Origin: DATCMU01 sp036563245
GTDB lineage: Bacteria > Pseudomonadota > Alphaproteobacteria > Rhizobiales > Devosiaceae
NCBI GenBank assembly: GCA_036563245.1
Contig: DATCMU010000009.1
Span: 21,696 to 85,695, forward strand
Direction of reading: 5' to 3'
Length of the DNA stretch: 64,000 nt
Shown here: one piece after another, positions 17,544 to 25,579 of the stretch
How positions within the stretch are numbered: the stretch's first letter is position 1
Layout of the letters: every line of letters begins with the position of its first letter
Position numbers and translations under genes: made by a program
The notes under the pieces: model-generated
What the model was told of the DNA's origin: nothing
What the model saw: the letters and a program-made list of their open reading frames with translations, nothing else
Databases searched by the model: none

Positions 17544-18482
17544 ATGAGCATGACCCTCAAACAGATGCGCTACGCGCTCGCCGTCGCCGAGGAAGGCCAT
17601 TTCGGACGCGCGGCGCAGCGCTGTCACGTCACCCAGCCCGCGTTGTCGCAACAGATCAGGCTATTGGAGGAAACGGCCGGGCGGGCCCTGTTCGACCGGT
17701 TGGCGAAGTCCGTACGCCCCACCCCCTTCGGGCGTGAATTCCTCGCAAGGGTCCGGCGCATCGTCGATGCCGCGGACGAGCTCGACGCCTTCGCGCTGTC
17801 CGGCGCCGCGCATCCCACCCGCCCGGTCCGCTTCGGCCTGATCCCCACGATCGCCCCCTATATCCTGCCCGATCTTTTCCCTGCCCTCGCCCGTGACGCG
17901 CCCGGTGTAGAATTCGCCGTCAACGAAAGCCGCACCGACGCCCTGCTCGAAGGGCTCGAACGTGGCGAGATCGACCTGGCCATGATCGCAACCGATCCGC
18001 CGAAATCCGCCGTCCGCCTCACAATCGAACCGCTTTTCGCCGACCCGTTCGTGCTGGCGGCGAGCCGAGGGTCCTCGATCGAGGAACCGGTCGACCTGGC
18101 AAGCCTTTCCAACCGGCCCATGCTGCTGCTCGAGGAAGGACACTGCTTCCGCGACCAGGCCATTGCCGCCTGCGGCATTCGCGACGATGCCGCCCGCACA
18201 TTCGCGGCAACCTCATTGCCGACCGTTGTGGAACTGGTGGCCAGCGGCCAGGGCGTCACGCTTCTGCCCGCGATCTCGCTGCGCAAGGAAGCAACCGACC
18301 CGCGCATCCGCATTTGCGCGCTGGCAGCGCCGGGCGCGGGGCGCATGCTCTCGCTGGCCTGGCGTGAGGGGTCGCCCTATTCAGCGCTTTTCGCCCGGAT
18401 CGCCCGCACGGTCCGCAGCACGGGCCTGGCGCGCCTCTCCGAGGCCTTGCCGGAACGCGGGGCCGGTCAGCTGCCGGGATAG
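17544..18482 (+). CDS. oxyR: Hydrogen-peroxide sensor regulator OxyR
   Basis: LysR-type regulator of 312 residues: N-terminal HTH (about 18-38, with TQPALSQQI) and a C-terminal regulatory domain. The peroxidatic/resolving cysteine pair of OxyR is present with the exact nine-residue offset: Cys201 and Cys210 in GHCFRDQAIAAC, equivalent to Cys199/Cys208 of the E. coli protein. Together with divergent katG this makes OxyR a firm call. Its 3' end overlaps the convergent MOSC gene by 16 bases. An ATG two codons in (17550) is an alternative start. Confidence 0.95.
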   Translation: MSMTLKQMRYALAVAEEGHFGRAAQRCHVTQPALSQQIRLLEETAGRALFDRLAKSVRPTPFGREFLARVRRIVDAADELDAFALSGAAHPTRPVRFGLIPTIAPYILPDLFPALARDAPGVEFAVNESRTDALLEGLERGEIDLAMIATDPPKSAVRLTIEPLFADPFVLAASRGSSIEEPVDLASLSNRPMLLLEEGHCFRDQAIAACGIRDDAARTFAATSLPTVVELVASGQGVTLLPAISLRKEATDPRIRICALAAPGAGRMLSLAWREGSPYSALFARIARTVRSTGLARLSEALPERGAGQLPG

Positions 18483-19054
18483 ATCCACTGTTCCCAGATG
18501 CGGGCGGTCACCTTTTCGCCGGGATGGACCACACCCGGTTTCTCCACCCAGGCAACGAGGCCGCGCCGGTATTTGGCCGCCGGCACGAAGCCCAGTTCCA
18601 CATCTTCCCGTCCGGGAAACTCGGAAGCGATGGAGCGGCCCGCGACCTTGCACGGGCCGTTCGCGCCATCGACCCGAAGCGTCGCGCCGCCCTCGAAGAA
18701 CAACTGGGTGCGCGGCGGCAAAAGGCTCAAATGCGGGATCCCGGATATCAGCAGGTTGCCCCCGATCCATTCCGGCCGTATTCCGGCGAGATCGAGCGCC
18801 GCGGCCACTTCCCGCAACTCGTCCGGGGCAAGAATGGTCACCTGCCGCTCGTTGCGCATTTCGGTGCCGCGCGGATACCAAGGCTCCCGGCCTCCCGAGC
18901 GTCGCGTCACGCCCGAATGGTTGTCGCCCGCAATGCCCTCGAACCCCAGTTGCAGCGACTGGGTCGCGCGGGTGCGAAAGCCATCCCCGTCGGCAACGAA
19001 CACGCCTTCGACCGCGCCGGTCAGCTTTCTCGCGGGGACGATCTCGACAGTCAA
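18467..19054 (-). CDS. MOSC-domain protein
   Basis: About 195 residues with a MOSC fold. The conserved Cys of the family is seen in GPCKVAG near residue 140, preceded by DNHSGVTRRSGGREPWYPRGT and NLLISGI. MOSC domains bind or transfer sulfur to the molybdenum cofactor or its substrates; the specific reaction here is unknown. The start I choose is TTG at 19054, overlapping the rarD stop as TTGA, with GGAG eight bases upstream; no ATG lies near the start of the domain. The longer in-frame reading upstream is the antisense-frame shadow of rarD, not a fusion. The 3' end overlaps oxyR. Confidence 0.82.
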   Translation of the reverse strand: MTVEIVPARKLTGAVEGVFVADGDGFRTRATQSLQLGFEGIAGDNHSGVTRRSGGREPWYPRGTEMRNERQVTILAPDELREVAAALDLAGIRPEWIGGNLLISGIPHLSLLPPRTQLFFEGGATLRVDGANGPCKVAGRSIASEFPGREDVELGFVPAAKYRRGLVAWVEKPGVVHPGEKVTARIWEQWIYPGS

Positions 19055-19995
19055 GCGACGGACTCCATCACGGGTGGCGGGCGGCGGCGGCGGATCACGG
19101 TATCGCCAGTGAATACCGCCAGGGACACAAGGATCAACCCGAAACTCATCAGGCGCACGCTGGTCAGCGTTTCGCCGAACACGAACACCGCCACAAGGAA
19201 TTGCAGCGTGGGCGTGATGTACTGGAACATGCCGATGGTGGTCATGCGCAGCCGCTTGGCGGCATAGGCAAAAAAGATCAGCCCCATGGCCGTCGCGGGC
19301 CCGGTGAGAATGAAATAGAACATCTTGAGCGGATCGGCCATCTGCCCCGGCCCCGAGGTGACGAGCACATAAAGGATATAGGCAAGGGCGGCGGGCAGCA
19401 TGAGCAGGGTCTCCACATAAAGGCCCGGCGTTGACCCCACCGTGACAGTCTTGCGGAAATAGCCGTAGGAGCCGAAGGACACCGCCAGCGCCAGCGAGAC
19501 CCAGGGCAGCCCGCCTATGGCGACCGCCTGCAGCCCCACCGCCACCAGCGCGATCAGGATGGCCAGCGCCTGCACCCTGTTCTGCCGCTCGCCAAGGAAA
19601 ACCATGCCGATGGCGACCGACACCAGCGGCGTGATGAAATAGCCAAAACTGGTTTCCAATACCCGTTCGGCCTCGACTGCCCACACGAAAACCAGCCAGT
19701 TGACCGAAAGGAGCAGCGCCGAAATCAGCATGCCCACCAGTGTGCGCCGGTTGGCAAGCGCCACCCGCACTTCTCCCATGCGGTTGCGCAGCGCCAGCAC
19801 GATTCCGACAAAGACCAGGGACCAGACCACCCGCTGCGACACGATCAGCGCCGCATCGGACCCCTGCAGCAGCCGAAACAGGATCGGGAACCCGCCCCAC
19901 ATGCCATAGGCGGCAAGTGCGGCAGCGACGCCAAGGCCCGCGCCGCGGGATTGGCTGGCGCCAGCGCCAGTCGGGGCAGTCTCGGTCGCCGTCAT
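19051..19995 (-). CDS. rarD: RarD/EamA-family transporter
   Basis: 314-residue inner-membrane permease with about ten helices in two EamA repeats. It matches the RarD subgroup (AYGMWGGFPILFRLLQ near the N-terminus, FYFILTGPATAMGLIFFAYAAKRL in the second half). Substrate unknown; E. coli RarD is linked to chloramphenicol sensitivity and amino-acid export is typical of the DMT superfamily. The ATG at 19995 has GAGGA eight bases upstream; a TTG five codons earlier is less likely. Forms a two-gene unit with the MOSC gene. Confidence 0.88.
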   Translation of the reverse strand: MTATETAPTGAGASQSRGAGLGVAAALAAYGMWGGFPILFRLLQGSDAALIVSQRVVWSLVFVGIVLALRNRMGEVRVALANRRTLVGMLISALLLSVNWLVFVWAVEAERVLETSFGYFITPLVSVAIGMVFLGERQNRVQALAILIALVAVGLQAVAIGGLPWVSLALAVSFGSYGYFRKTVTVGSTPGLYVETLLMLPAALAYILYVLVTSGPGQMADPLKMFYFILTGPATAMGLIFFAYAAKRLRMTTIGMFQYITPTLQFLVAVFVFGETLTSVRLMSFGLILVSLAVFTGDTVIRRRRPPPVMESVA

Positions 19996-20210
19996 CTTCG
20001 ATGTCCTCAAGAAGCCGTCGGCCCGGTGCCGGCGCGCGATCTCACTATCAGCCGAAATGCTTCATCGCCAATCATTGTTCTTGATAGGATCCAGCAGGTT
20101 TCGCGATCCGCGGGCCACGCCCGATCCCTCGCGTGTTTGACCCCGATCAAGGACCGCCCCCCCACGATCGGTTCATATTGCCGTCTGATCCGTCAAGCAG
20201 GGAGATCGAA

Positions 20211-20660
20211 ATGCGCAATCCAACCACCTGGGTGCTGATTGCCGATGGCGCCTCGGCCCGGGTTTATCGGAATACCGGCCCGGGAACCGGCCTCAAGCCG
20301 GTCGAGGATCTGGAATTCGATGCCCCGCACGGGCGCGCCAGGGACATCATGGCCGACAAGCCGGGCCGCGCGTTCTCTTCCGCGGGCGCGCGCCGCAGCG
20401 CCATGGAACCCTCGTCCGATCCGGTCGACGTGATGGAGGCCGAATTCGTGCGCGGTCTTGCCACCATGCTGGCCGACAGGCTCCGCCAGGGGGCATATGA
20501 CGATTTGATCGTGGCCCTCGCCCCGCGTGCGCTGGGGCAGTTGCGCGAGCATCTGTCGAAGGACGTGGCCGCCCGCATCCGGCACGAAATGGCCAGCGAT
20601 CTGGTCAATACGAAGCTGCAGGACCTGCCGCGCCATTTCGAGGGCCTGCTCAAGCTCTGA
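20211..20660 (+). CDS. Host-attachment-like protein, copy 1
   Basis: 149 residues. The N-terminus TTWVLIADGASARVYRN matches the 'protein required for attachment to host cells' family, related to the archaeal/bacterial release-factor-like (baeRF) fold. A conserved central DPVDVMEAEFVRGLATMLADRL and YDDLIVALAPRALGQLREHL follow. Biochemical role unproven. The ATG at 20211 has GGAG six bases upstream and excludes a poorly conserved 26-residue extension. Followed after 124 bases by a paralogue in the same orientation. Confidence 0.85.
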   Translation: MRNPTTWVLIADGASARVYRNTGPGTGLKPVEDLEFDAPHGRARDIMADKPGRAFSSAGARRSAMEPSSDPVDVMEAEFVRGLATMLADRLRQGAYDDLIVALAPRALGQLREHLSKDVAARIRHEMASDLVNTKLQDLPRHFEGLLKL

Positions 20661-20784
20661 GGCATTTGCGCCGGGGATCACGAAAATGTGTCGGCAAGGC
20701 GTTGCGGTTTCGCTTCGCCGCAGCCGGCCTGTCATTGTGCTGACGCGTTCCGGTACTACATCTGAATAAAAGCGGGAGGCCAAC

Positions 20785-21213
20785 ATGAAGACGAAGAAAA
20801 CCTGGATTCTAGTTGCCGACCATTCGGGCGCGCGCGTGCTTGAAAATCACGGCCCCGAGAAGGGATTGCTCGAAGTGCCGGACATGTACTTCACCCAACA
20901 GGGCGAAACACCGGACACGACCCACCGATACTACATTCCGGCCATGCGGCACCGGTTCTTGCCGGGGCTTTGCGCCACCGACTGGCCGCGCGACCCCGCT
21001 CAGGAGCGCTTTGCCCGCGAGGTCGCCGAAGCGCTCAACGAGAAGTACCGGGAGGGCGCATTCGACCGGCTGGTGCTGGCGGGTTCGCCGCGCATGCTGC
21101 AGCACCTGCGCTACCTTCTGTCCACCGATACCCGCCGCTGCCTGAAGGCCGAAGTGCCTGGCCTGGGCAAGGGCGACGTGGCCAAGCGCATCGACCCCGA
21201 CTTGCTGGGGTGA
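20785..21213 (+). CDS. Host-attachment-like protein, copy 2
   Basis: 142 residues, paralogous to the preceding gene: KTWILVADHSGARVLENHGP at the N-terminus, then FAREVAEALNEKYREGAFDRLVLAGSPRMLQHLRYLLS. The two share fold landmarks but differ in the middle (this copy has RHRFLPGLCATDW). GGGAGG precedes the ATG at 20785 by about four bases. It has its own 124-base upstream region, so the pair may be expressed separately. Nucleic-acid or ribosome-related roles are possible by fold; none is shown here. Confidence 0.82.
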   Translation: MKTKKTWILVADHSGARVLENHGPEKGLLEVPDMYFTQQGETPDTTHRYYIPAMRHRFLPGLCATDWPRDPAQERFAREVAEALNEKYREGAFDRLVLAGSPRMLQHLRYLLSTDTRRCLKAEVPGLGKGDVAKRIDPDLLG

Positions 21214-21220
21214 AGCAAAG

Positions 21221-21484
21221 CTAGCGATAGATTGCCCCGCGATTGCCTACCGCGACCACGAGCAGCACGAGTTCGCCGTCGTCAATGCGACAGACGATGC
21301 GCATGTCGCCGACGCGGTAACGCCAGTATTCGGATAGGCTGCCCTTCAGCGGCCCACCAAGCTGACGGGGGTTTTCAAGCTTCAAGAGGCGATCGTCGAT
21401 GAAGCGTGTGACGCGATTCTGGTCTGTCTTGCTGAGTTTGCTCAGGTCTTTGAAAGCACCGCGGTCAAAGCGGACCGTCCACAC
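21221..21484 (-). CDS. RelE/ParE-family toxin
   Basis: 87 residues typical of RelE-like mRNA interferases: MWTVRFDRGAFKDLSKL, then FIDDRLLKLENPRQLGGPLKGSLSEYWRYRVGDMRIVCRI and a hydrophobic C-terminal strand VLLVVAVGNR. The conserved RYRVGDYRI-like core and the final basic NRGAIYR fit an active toxin. GTG start at 21484, three bases after the antitoxin stop, so translated with it. Cuts ribosome-bound mRNA by family analogy; target site unknown. Tail-to-tail with nothing: the preceding plus gene ends eight bases away. Confidence 0.9.
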   Translation of the reverse strand: MWTVRFDRGAFKDLSKLSKTDQNRVTRFIDDRLLKLENPRQLGGPLKGSLSEYWRYRVGDMRIVCRIDDGELVLLVVAVGNRGAIYR

Positions 21485-21487
21485 CCG

Positions 21488-21709
21488 TCAAACGTCCTGT
21501 TCGTCGGCGAAGAGTTCGGCCTTGACCTCATCCCAGGACATGGTCGGCCCCGGATTCTTCATCCTCTCGTCGGCCAGATAGGTATCTTCGAGATCCTCGA
21601 TGTGCTCGACAATCGCTTCACGCGCATAGAAACTCTTGGTGCGGCCGGTCTTCTTGGCCAGGGCATCCAGGCGCTTCTCGATGTCTGGCGGCAGGCGCAG
21701 GGCAAGCAT
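21488..21709 (-). CDS. Ribbon-helix-helix antitoxin (RelB/DinJ-like)
   Basis: 73 residues: an N-terminal RHH (LALRLPPDIEKRLDALAKKTGRTKSFYAREAI, residues about 2-33) for DNA binding, and an acidic C-terminal arm (ERMKNPGPTMSWDEVKAELFADEQDV) that would wrap the toxin. ATG at 21709. A perfect palindrome lies 24 bases upstream and is the likely autoregulatory operator. Toxin follows directly. Confidence 0.9.
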   Translation of the reverse strand: MLALRLPPDIEKRLDALAKKTGRTKSFYAREAIVEHIEDLEDTYLADERMKNPGPTMSWDEVKAELFADEQDV

Positions 21710-21732
21710 GGCAGTGACTCCGAGGGACAGGT

Positions 21733-21748
21733 GCTATACATGTATAGC
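21733..21748. promoter_or_regulatory. 16-bp perfect palindrome, operator of the toxin-antitoxin pair
   Basis: GCTATACATGTATAGC is its own reverse complement and lies 24 bases before the antitoxin ATG. RHH antitoxins bind such short AT-rich dyads. The palindrome may include the -10 element of the promoter. Confidence 0.85.
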
Positions 21749-21831
21749 GTGATCACAGTTTGCCAGAGCACTTCATTTCTGTAAAGTCATTTCTGTTTCG
21801 TCATATCGCTAGGATTGCGGTGTCAAGTTAA

Positions 21832-22560
21832 ATGACAATTTTTGATCCACAATTTCAAATAACTAGAAACGAGAAACGGCTGTTATTGCTTCTTGAGAAA
21901 TTGTTGCTTGAGGAATGTGAAGAAATAGACAGAAATAACATTGACAACGATTCTGTGGCGTTGAGCGACGCCGAGGCGATGGAGCTTTCGGAGAGAATTG
22001 AAGAACAAATTTCACAACAGGAATTCTGGAGGCGGGCGTCGTTTGTAGAGATGTTGGCAAAAGGGGATACAGCATCTGCGCGCGAACCCTATCTAGCGGG
22101 CCGAACACGACAAGGTAAGACGCGCGCACTGGCTACGATGCAATATGAAGACTTTCTCGTCCGGTTAGGAATTGGAAACCGCAGATACACCAATACCTCG
22201 CGCATGCCATTTGAACATTTCTTGCGGATGGAACAATTGTTGTTTTCCAAACTGGGTATTACTCCAAAAGGTGTGCAGCTCCTCTCTCGCTTCTTGAACC
22301 TGAAGCGGGATGAAATTGAACTAGCGCGAACGGGAGGTGGAGAACATGAAGCATCAAAGATACTTCCGCATCTTCGCTCGCTAACACCGAATTTTTTGCA
22401 ACATCAGAGTATTGCGGAAATGGTGATGCGTAGGGATAAACTCGCCGGCGCGCTGACACTGTTTGCAAACATGACTGTCATTTTTACCACCCGTGACTGG
22501 AGCGCCACAGGCACTATGTCCACAATGGCGGGCGCGATAGGACTGGTTGGCGGAAACTAG
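21832..22560 (+). CDS. Unknown protein, AT-rich codon use, hydrophobic C-terminus
   Basis: 242 residues I do not recognise. Residues about 1-75 are strongly acidic and helical (LLEKLLLEECEEIDRNN, AMELSERIEEQ), probably coiled coil. The middle has a basic region (REPYLAGRTRQGKTRALATMQYEDFLVRLG). The last 45 residues contain one or two hydrophobic stretches (LAGALTLFANMTVIFTT and AGAIGLVGGN). Base composition and codon choice are clearly more AT-rich than every neighbour, pointing to recent acquisition. No good ribosome-binding site is seen. It ends two bases from the convergent ettA stop and lies beside the toxin-antitoxin pair, divergent from it. Confidence 0.6.
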   Translation: MTIFDPQFQITRNEKRLLLLLEKLLLEECEEIDRNNIDNDSVALSDAEAMELSERIEEQISQQEFWRRASFVEMLAKGDTASAREPYLAGRTRQGKTRALATMQYEDFLVRLGIGNRRYTNTSRMPFEHFLRMEQLLFSKLGITPKGVQLLSRFLNLKRDEIELARTGGGEHEASKILPHLRSLTPNFLQHQSIAEMVMRRDKLAGALTLFANMTVIFTTRDWSATGTMSTMAGAIGLVGGN

Positions 22561-22562
22561 CG

Positions 22563-24218
22563 CTAGCGCGTCAGTGGCTTGTACTTGATCCGCTTGGGGT
22601 TCACCGCGTCCGCGCCGAGGCGGCGCACCTTGTCGGCCTCGTAGTCGGCGAAATTGCCCTCGAACCATTCCACATGGCTGTCGCCCTCGAAGGCCAGCAT
22701 GTGGGTGGCGAGGCGGTCGAGGAACATGCGGTCGTGGGAAATGATCACCGCGCAGCCGGCGAATTCTTCCAGCGCCTCTTCAAGCGCTGCGAGGGTTTCG
22801 GTATCGAGGTCGTTGGTCGGTTCGTCGAGCAGCAGCACATTGGCGCCCGATTTCAGCATCTTGGCCAGGTGCACGCGGTTGCGCTGCCCGCCTGAGAGAT
22901 TGCCCACCTTCTGTTGCTGGTCGGCGCCCTTGAAGTTGAACGAGGAGACGTAGGCGCGCGAATTCACCTCGCGCTTGCCCAGCATCAGCACGTCGTTGCC
23001 GCCCGAGATTTCCTCCCACACCGTCTTGTTGGGATTGAGCGTGTCGCGGCTCTGGTCGACATAGCCAAGGTGCACGCTGTCGCCCACCGTGATCGTGCCG
23101 CCATCGGGTTCTTCCTGTCCGGTCAGCATCTTGAACAGGGTCGACTTGCCCGCCCCGTTCGGCCCGATCACGCCCACGATGCCGCCTGGCGGCAGCTTGA
23201 AGCTGAGATCGTCGATCAAGAGATGGTCGCCATAGCCCTTCCTGAGGTTCGCCGCATCGATCACGTTCTGCCCGAGACGCTCGCCCGGCGGAATGACGAT
23301 CTGCGCCGAGGACGAACTGGTCCGCGCCTCGTTGACCCTGACCAGTTCGTCATAGGCCTTGATGCGCGCCTTGGACTTGGTCTGGCGGGCCTGCGGGCTC
23401 TGCCCCAGCCATTCCTTTTCGCGCTGCAGCACCTTCATGCGGGCCGCGTCCTCGCGCTGTTCCTGGGCGAAACGCTTGGTCTTCTGCTCGAGGTAGGCGG
23501 AGTAATTGCCCTCGTAGGGGATGCCGCGGCCACGGTCGAGCTCGAGGATCCAGCCCGTGACATTGTCGAGGAAATAACGGTCGTGGGTGACGATCAGTAC
23601 CGCGCCGGGGAATTCGCGCAGGTGCTTTTCCAGCCAGCCGGTGGTTTCGGCATCGAGATGGTTGGTCGGCTCGTCGAGCAGCAGCAGGTCTGGCGCGCTC
23701 AGCAGCAACTGGCACAGCGCCACGCGGCGCTTCTCGCCGCCCGAGAGGTTGTCGACCGTCGCGTCGGCCGGCGGGCAACCCAGCGCCTCCATGGCCATCT
23801 CGACCCTTGAATCGAGATCCCAGAGATTTTCCGCATCTATCTGATCCTGCAGCTTTGCTGCCTCGTCGGCGGTCTCGTCCGAATAGTCCATCATCAACTC
23901 GTTGTACCGGTCGATGATGGCCTTCTTCTCGGCGACGCCGGTCATCACGTTGCCCATCACGTTCAACGCGGGATCAAGCTGCGGCTCCTGCGGCAGGTAG
24001 CCCACCTTGGCGCCCTCGGCGGCCCAGGCCTCGCCGGTGAACTCGGTGTCAAGGCCCGCCATGATCTTGAGAAGCGTCGACTTGCCCGAGCCGTTGGGGC
24101 CGAGCACGCCGATCTTGGCGTCGGGGTAGAAACTGAGATTGACGTTGTCCAGAACCTTCTTGCCGCCCGAATAGGCCTTGGACAAGCCGTGCATGTGATA
24201 GATGAACTGACGGGCCAT
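22563..24218 (-). CDS. ettA: Energy-dependent translational throttle protein EttA (ABC-F)
   Basis: Ribosome-associated ABC-F ATPase that gates the first peptide bond according to ATP/ADP state. 551 residues in two ABC domains. Walker A GPNGSGKST and GPNGAGKST, signatures LSGGEKRR and LSGGQRNR, and Walker B LLLLDEPTNHLD and LLLDEPTNDLD are all present, joined by the long linker (about 240-310) that contacts the ribosomal E site. The start MARQFIYHMHGLSK at 24218 matches the family; a 26-residue upstream extension is rejected. Confidence 0.97.
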   Translation of the reverse strand: MARQFIYHMHGLSKAYSGGKKVLDNVNLSFYPDAKIGVLGPNGSGKSTLLKIMAGLDTEFTGEAWAAEGAKVGYLPQEPQLDPALNVMGNVMTGVAEKKAIIDRYNELMMDYSDETADEAAKLQDQIDAENLWDLDSRVEMAMEALGCPPADATVDNLSGGEKRRVALCQLLLSAPDLLLLDEPTNHLDAETTGWLEKHLREFPGAVLIVTHDRYFLDNVTGWILELDRGRGIPYEGNYSAYLEQKTKRFAQEQREDAARMKVLQREKEWLGQSPQARQTKSKARIKAYDELVRVNEARTSSSSAQIVIPPGERLGQNVIDAANLRKGYGDHLLIDDLSFKLPPGGIVGVIGPNGAGKSTLFKMLTGQEEPDGGTITVGDSVHLGYVDQSRDTLNPNKTVWEEISGGNDVLMLGKREVNSRAYVSSFNFKGADQQQKVGNLSGGQRNRVHLAKMLKSGANVLLLDEPTNDLDTETLAALEEALEEFAGCAVIISHDRMFLDRLATHMLAFEGDSHVEWFEGNFADYEADKVRRLGADAVNPKRIKYKPLTR

Positions 24219-24322
24219 GGGACCGGGACCTCTTTGTGTTTCTGAACGTGTCGGGATATCGGCGGCTTGTTTAGGCGATTGCGGCTGGTCCCGCAATCGC
24301 CCCGTTCTGCAAGGGGGCCGTT

Positions 24323-24613
24323 TCAGGCGTCGTGCAGCGCCTCAAGTCCGGGTGCGGTCTTGGAGACGATGAACTCCGTCACCTGATATTCGGCAAGGCC
24401 CTGCTGGCGGAAGGGATCCTCGTCCAGCACCTTTTCGAGCACCGGCAGGCTCTCCGCGCGGGCCAGGATGATGCCGCCCGTGCGCGGCTCCTTGCGGCCC
24501 GAGGCGATGAAGGTGCCGTTGGCGTAGTACTTGTCCAGGAAAGCGATATGCGCGTCGCGCGCCGCGTCGATCCGGTCGAGACCGACCACATAGTGAAGGG
24601 AAACGATGAACAT
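24323..24613 (-). CDS. YciI-like family protein
   Basis: 96-residue protein of the YciI/YCII ferredoxin-like fold: FIVSLHYVVGLDRIDAARDAHIAFLDKYYANGTFIASG, then RTGGIILARAESLPVLEKVLDEDPF and EYQVTEF. The His-Asp pair (DAHIAFL) that forms the putative catalytic pocket is present. Function of stand-alone members is unknown. The ATG at 24613 is chosen over an upstream extension without family similarity. Confidence 0.85.
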   Translation of the reverse strand: MFIVSLHYVVGLDRIDAARDAHIAFLDKYYANGTFIASGRKEPRTGGIILARAESLPVLEKVLDEDPFRQQGLAEYQVTEFIVSKTAPGLEALHDA

Positions 24614-24672
24614 GATGAGCCTGCTCGCTGTGGTTTCAGGCGCGAGTCGGCGCCCGCGCGGGCGGCACATTA

Positions 24673-24720
24673 GAGCATGTTCAGAAAAAGTGGATACCGG
24701 TTTTCCGGTTCGAACATGCG
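24673..24720. repeat. Rhizobial-type extragenic palindromic repeat
   Basis: Outer arms GCATGTTC (24675-24682) and GAACATGC (24712-24719) enclose an inner dyad around CCGGTTTTCCGG, with the flanking AGAAAAAGTGGATACCGG. This matches the short extragenic palindromes found in many copies in rhizobial genomes (GCATG...GAAAA-GTGG-ACCGGTTTTC...). It sits in the 150-base gap between YciI and DUF2461 genes. Only one copy is in this window. Confidence 0.75.
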
Positions 24721-24766
24721 ATCACCAGAAACGCGCGGCAAGCCACGGGCAAGTGGCCTTGCGCGT

Positions 24767-25453
24767 TCACGCCGCCACTTCGGCCATCAGCCATTGCCCG
24801 AGCGGCCACATGTTGGAAAAGTGGGTGAAGCAGGTATCGGCGAAATCCTCGGCAAGGGCGCTTTCCGCCGGCAATTCGTGCATTGCGATCAGCCCCTCGT
24901 ACAAGAGGTATTCCGCCCGCTCCCCTTCGGCCTCGAAACCGCGCGGTGGCTTCTTTCGGGTCTTCTCCCCGATGGTATACGGCCCGGCGGCGCGCACCTT
25001 CTCAACAGCCGCCAGCAAGCCATTGCCCGCCCGCTTGTGCTGCACCGCATAGCGGAAGCGTTCCAGCTCGGGCTTCTGCAGGTTGTGCATCCCCACCGCG
25101 AAGAACACCCTTTCCGGGCTGATCTGAACGTAGAACCCCGGCTGGTCCCAGGCCCGCCGCTCCCCGTGCCAGAACCACAGGCCCAGATGGGTCTTGTAGG
25201 GTGACTTGTCCTTTGAGAACCGCGCATCGCGATTGATCCGCCACAGCGAGCCGTTCACCCTGGGCGCGAACTGCACATCCGGCGCGATCGTGCGCAGCCG
25301 AGGCCCCATGGTCTCGATGAAGGCGAAGGCGGGACCGGTATATCCCGCCTCATAGTCGGCCCGGTGCGCTTCGAACCACGCCTTCTCGTTGTGTGCCGCA
25401 AGTCCGCGCAGGAAATCGAGAGTGATTTGCGGAAAACCCTTGAATTCGGCCAT
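24767..25453 (-). CDS. DUF2461 (TIGR02453) family protein
   Basis: 228 residues, alpha/beta, cytoplasmic. Diagnostic segments are FLRGLAAHNEKAWFEAHRADYE near the N-terminus, RINRDARFSKDKSPYKTHLGLWF around residue 80, and FYVQISPERVFFAVGMHNLQ. Family function unknown. ATG at 25453. Divergent from the PD40 gene. The rhizobial palindrome lies just past its 3' end. Confidence 0.88.
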   Translation of the reverse strand: MAEFKGFPQITLDFLRGLAAHNEKAWFEAHRADYEAGYTGPAFAFIETMGPRLRTIAPDVQFAPRVNGSLWRINRDARFSKDKSPYKTHLGLWFWHGERRAWDQPGFYVQISPERVFFAVGMHNLQKPELERFRYAVQHKRAGNGLLAAVEKVRAAGPYTIGEKTRKKPPRGFEAEGERAEYLLYEGLIAMHELPAESALAEDFADTCFTHFSNMWPLGQWLMAEVAA

Positions 25454-25579
25454 GTTTCACCCCGTCTGAAACCCGATCGCAGCATAGACCGGGATTGGCG
25501 TCGCGCCTACCGATTGCGCCGTGCGCTGGCTTGCGTCAAGCTTGCCGCCCACCAGACTCAACAGCTGATCGTACCCAAC

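Noticed and set aside
18467..19900. Apparent 477-residue fusion spanning rarD and the MOSC gene
   Set aside because: The N-terminal part is an out-of-frame reading of rarD; the MOSC gene starts at a TTG overlapping the rarD stop.
21220..22568. GCTAGCG at both ends of the accessory islet as a possible insertion duplication
   Set aside because: Only seven bases, and both copies include the stop codons of flanking minus-strand genes; likely chance.
25520..25560. Possible sigma-54 promoter (TGGC...GC) before the PD40 gene
   Set aside because: The GG-N10-GC spacing is met but the -12 element lacks TTGC, so the match is poor.
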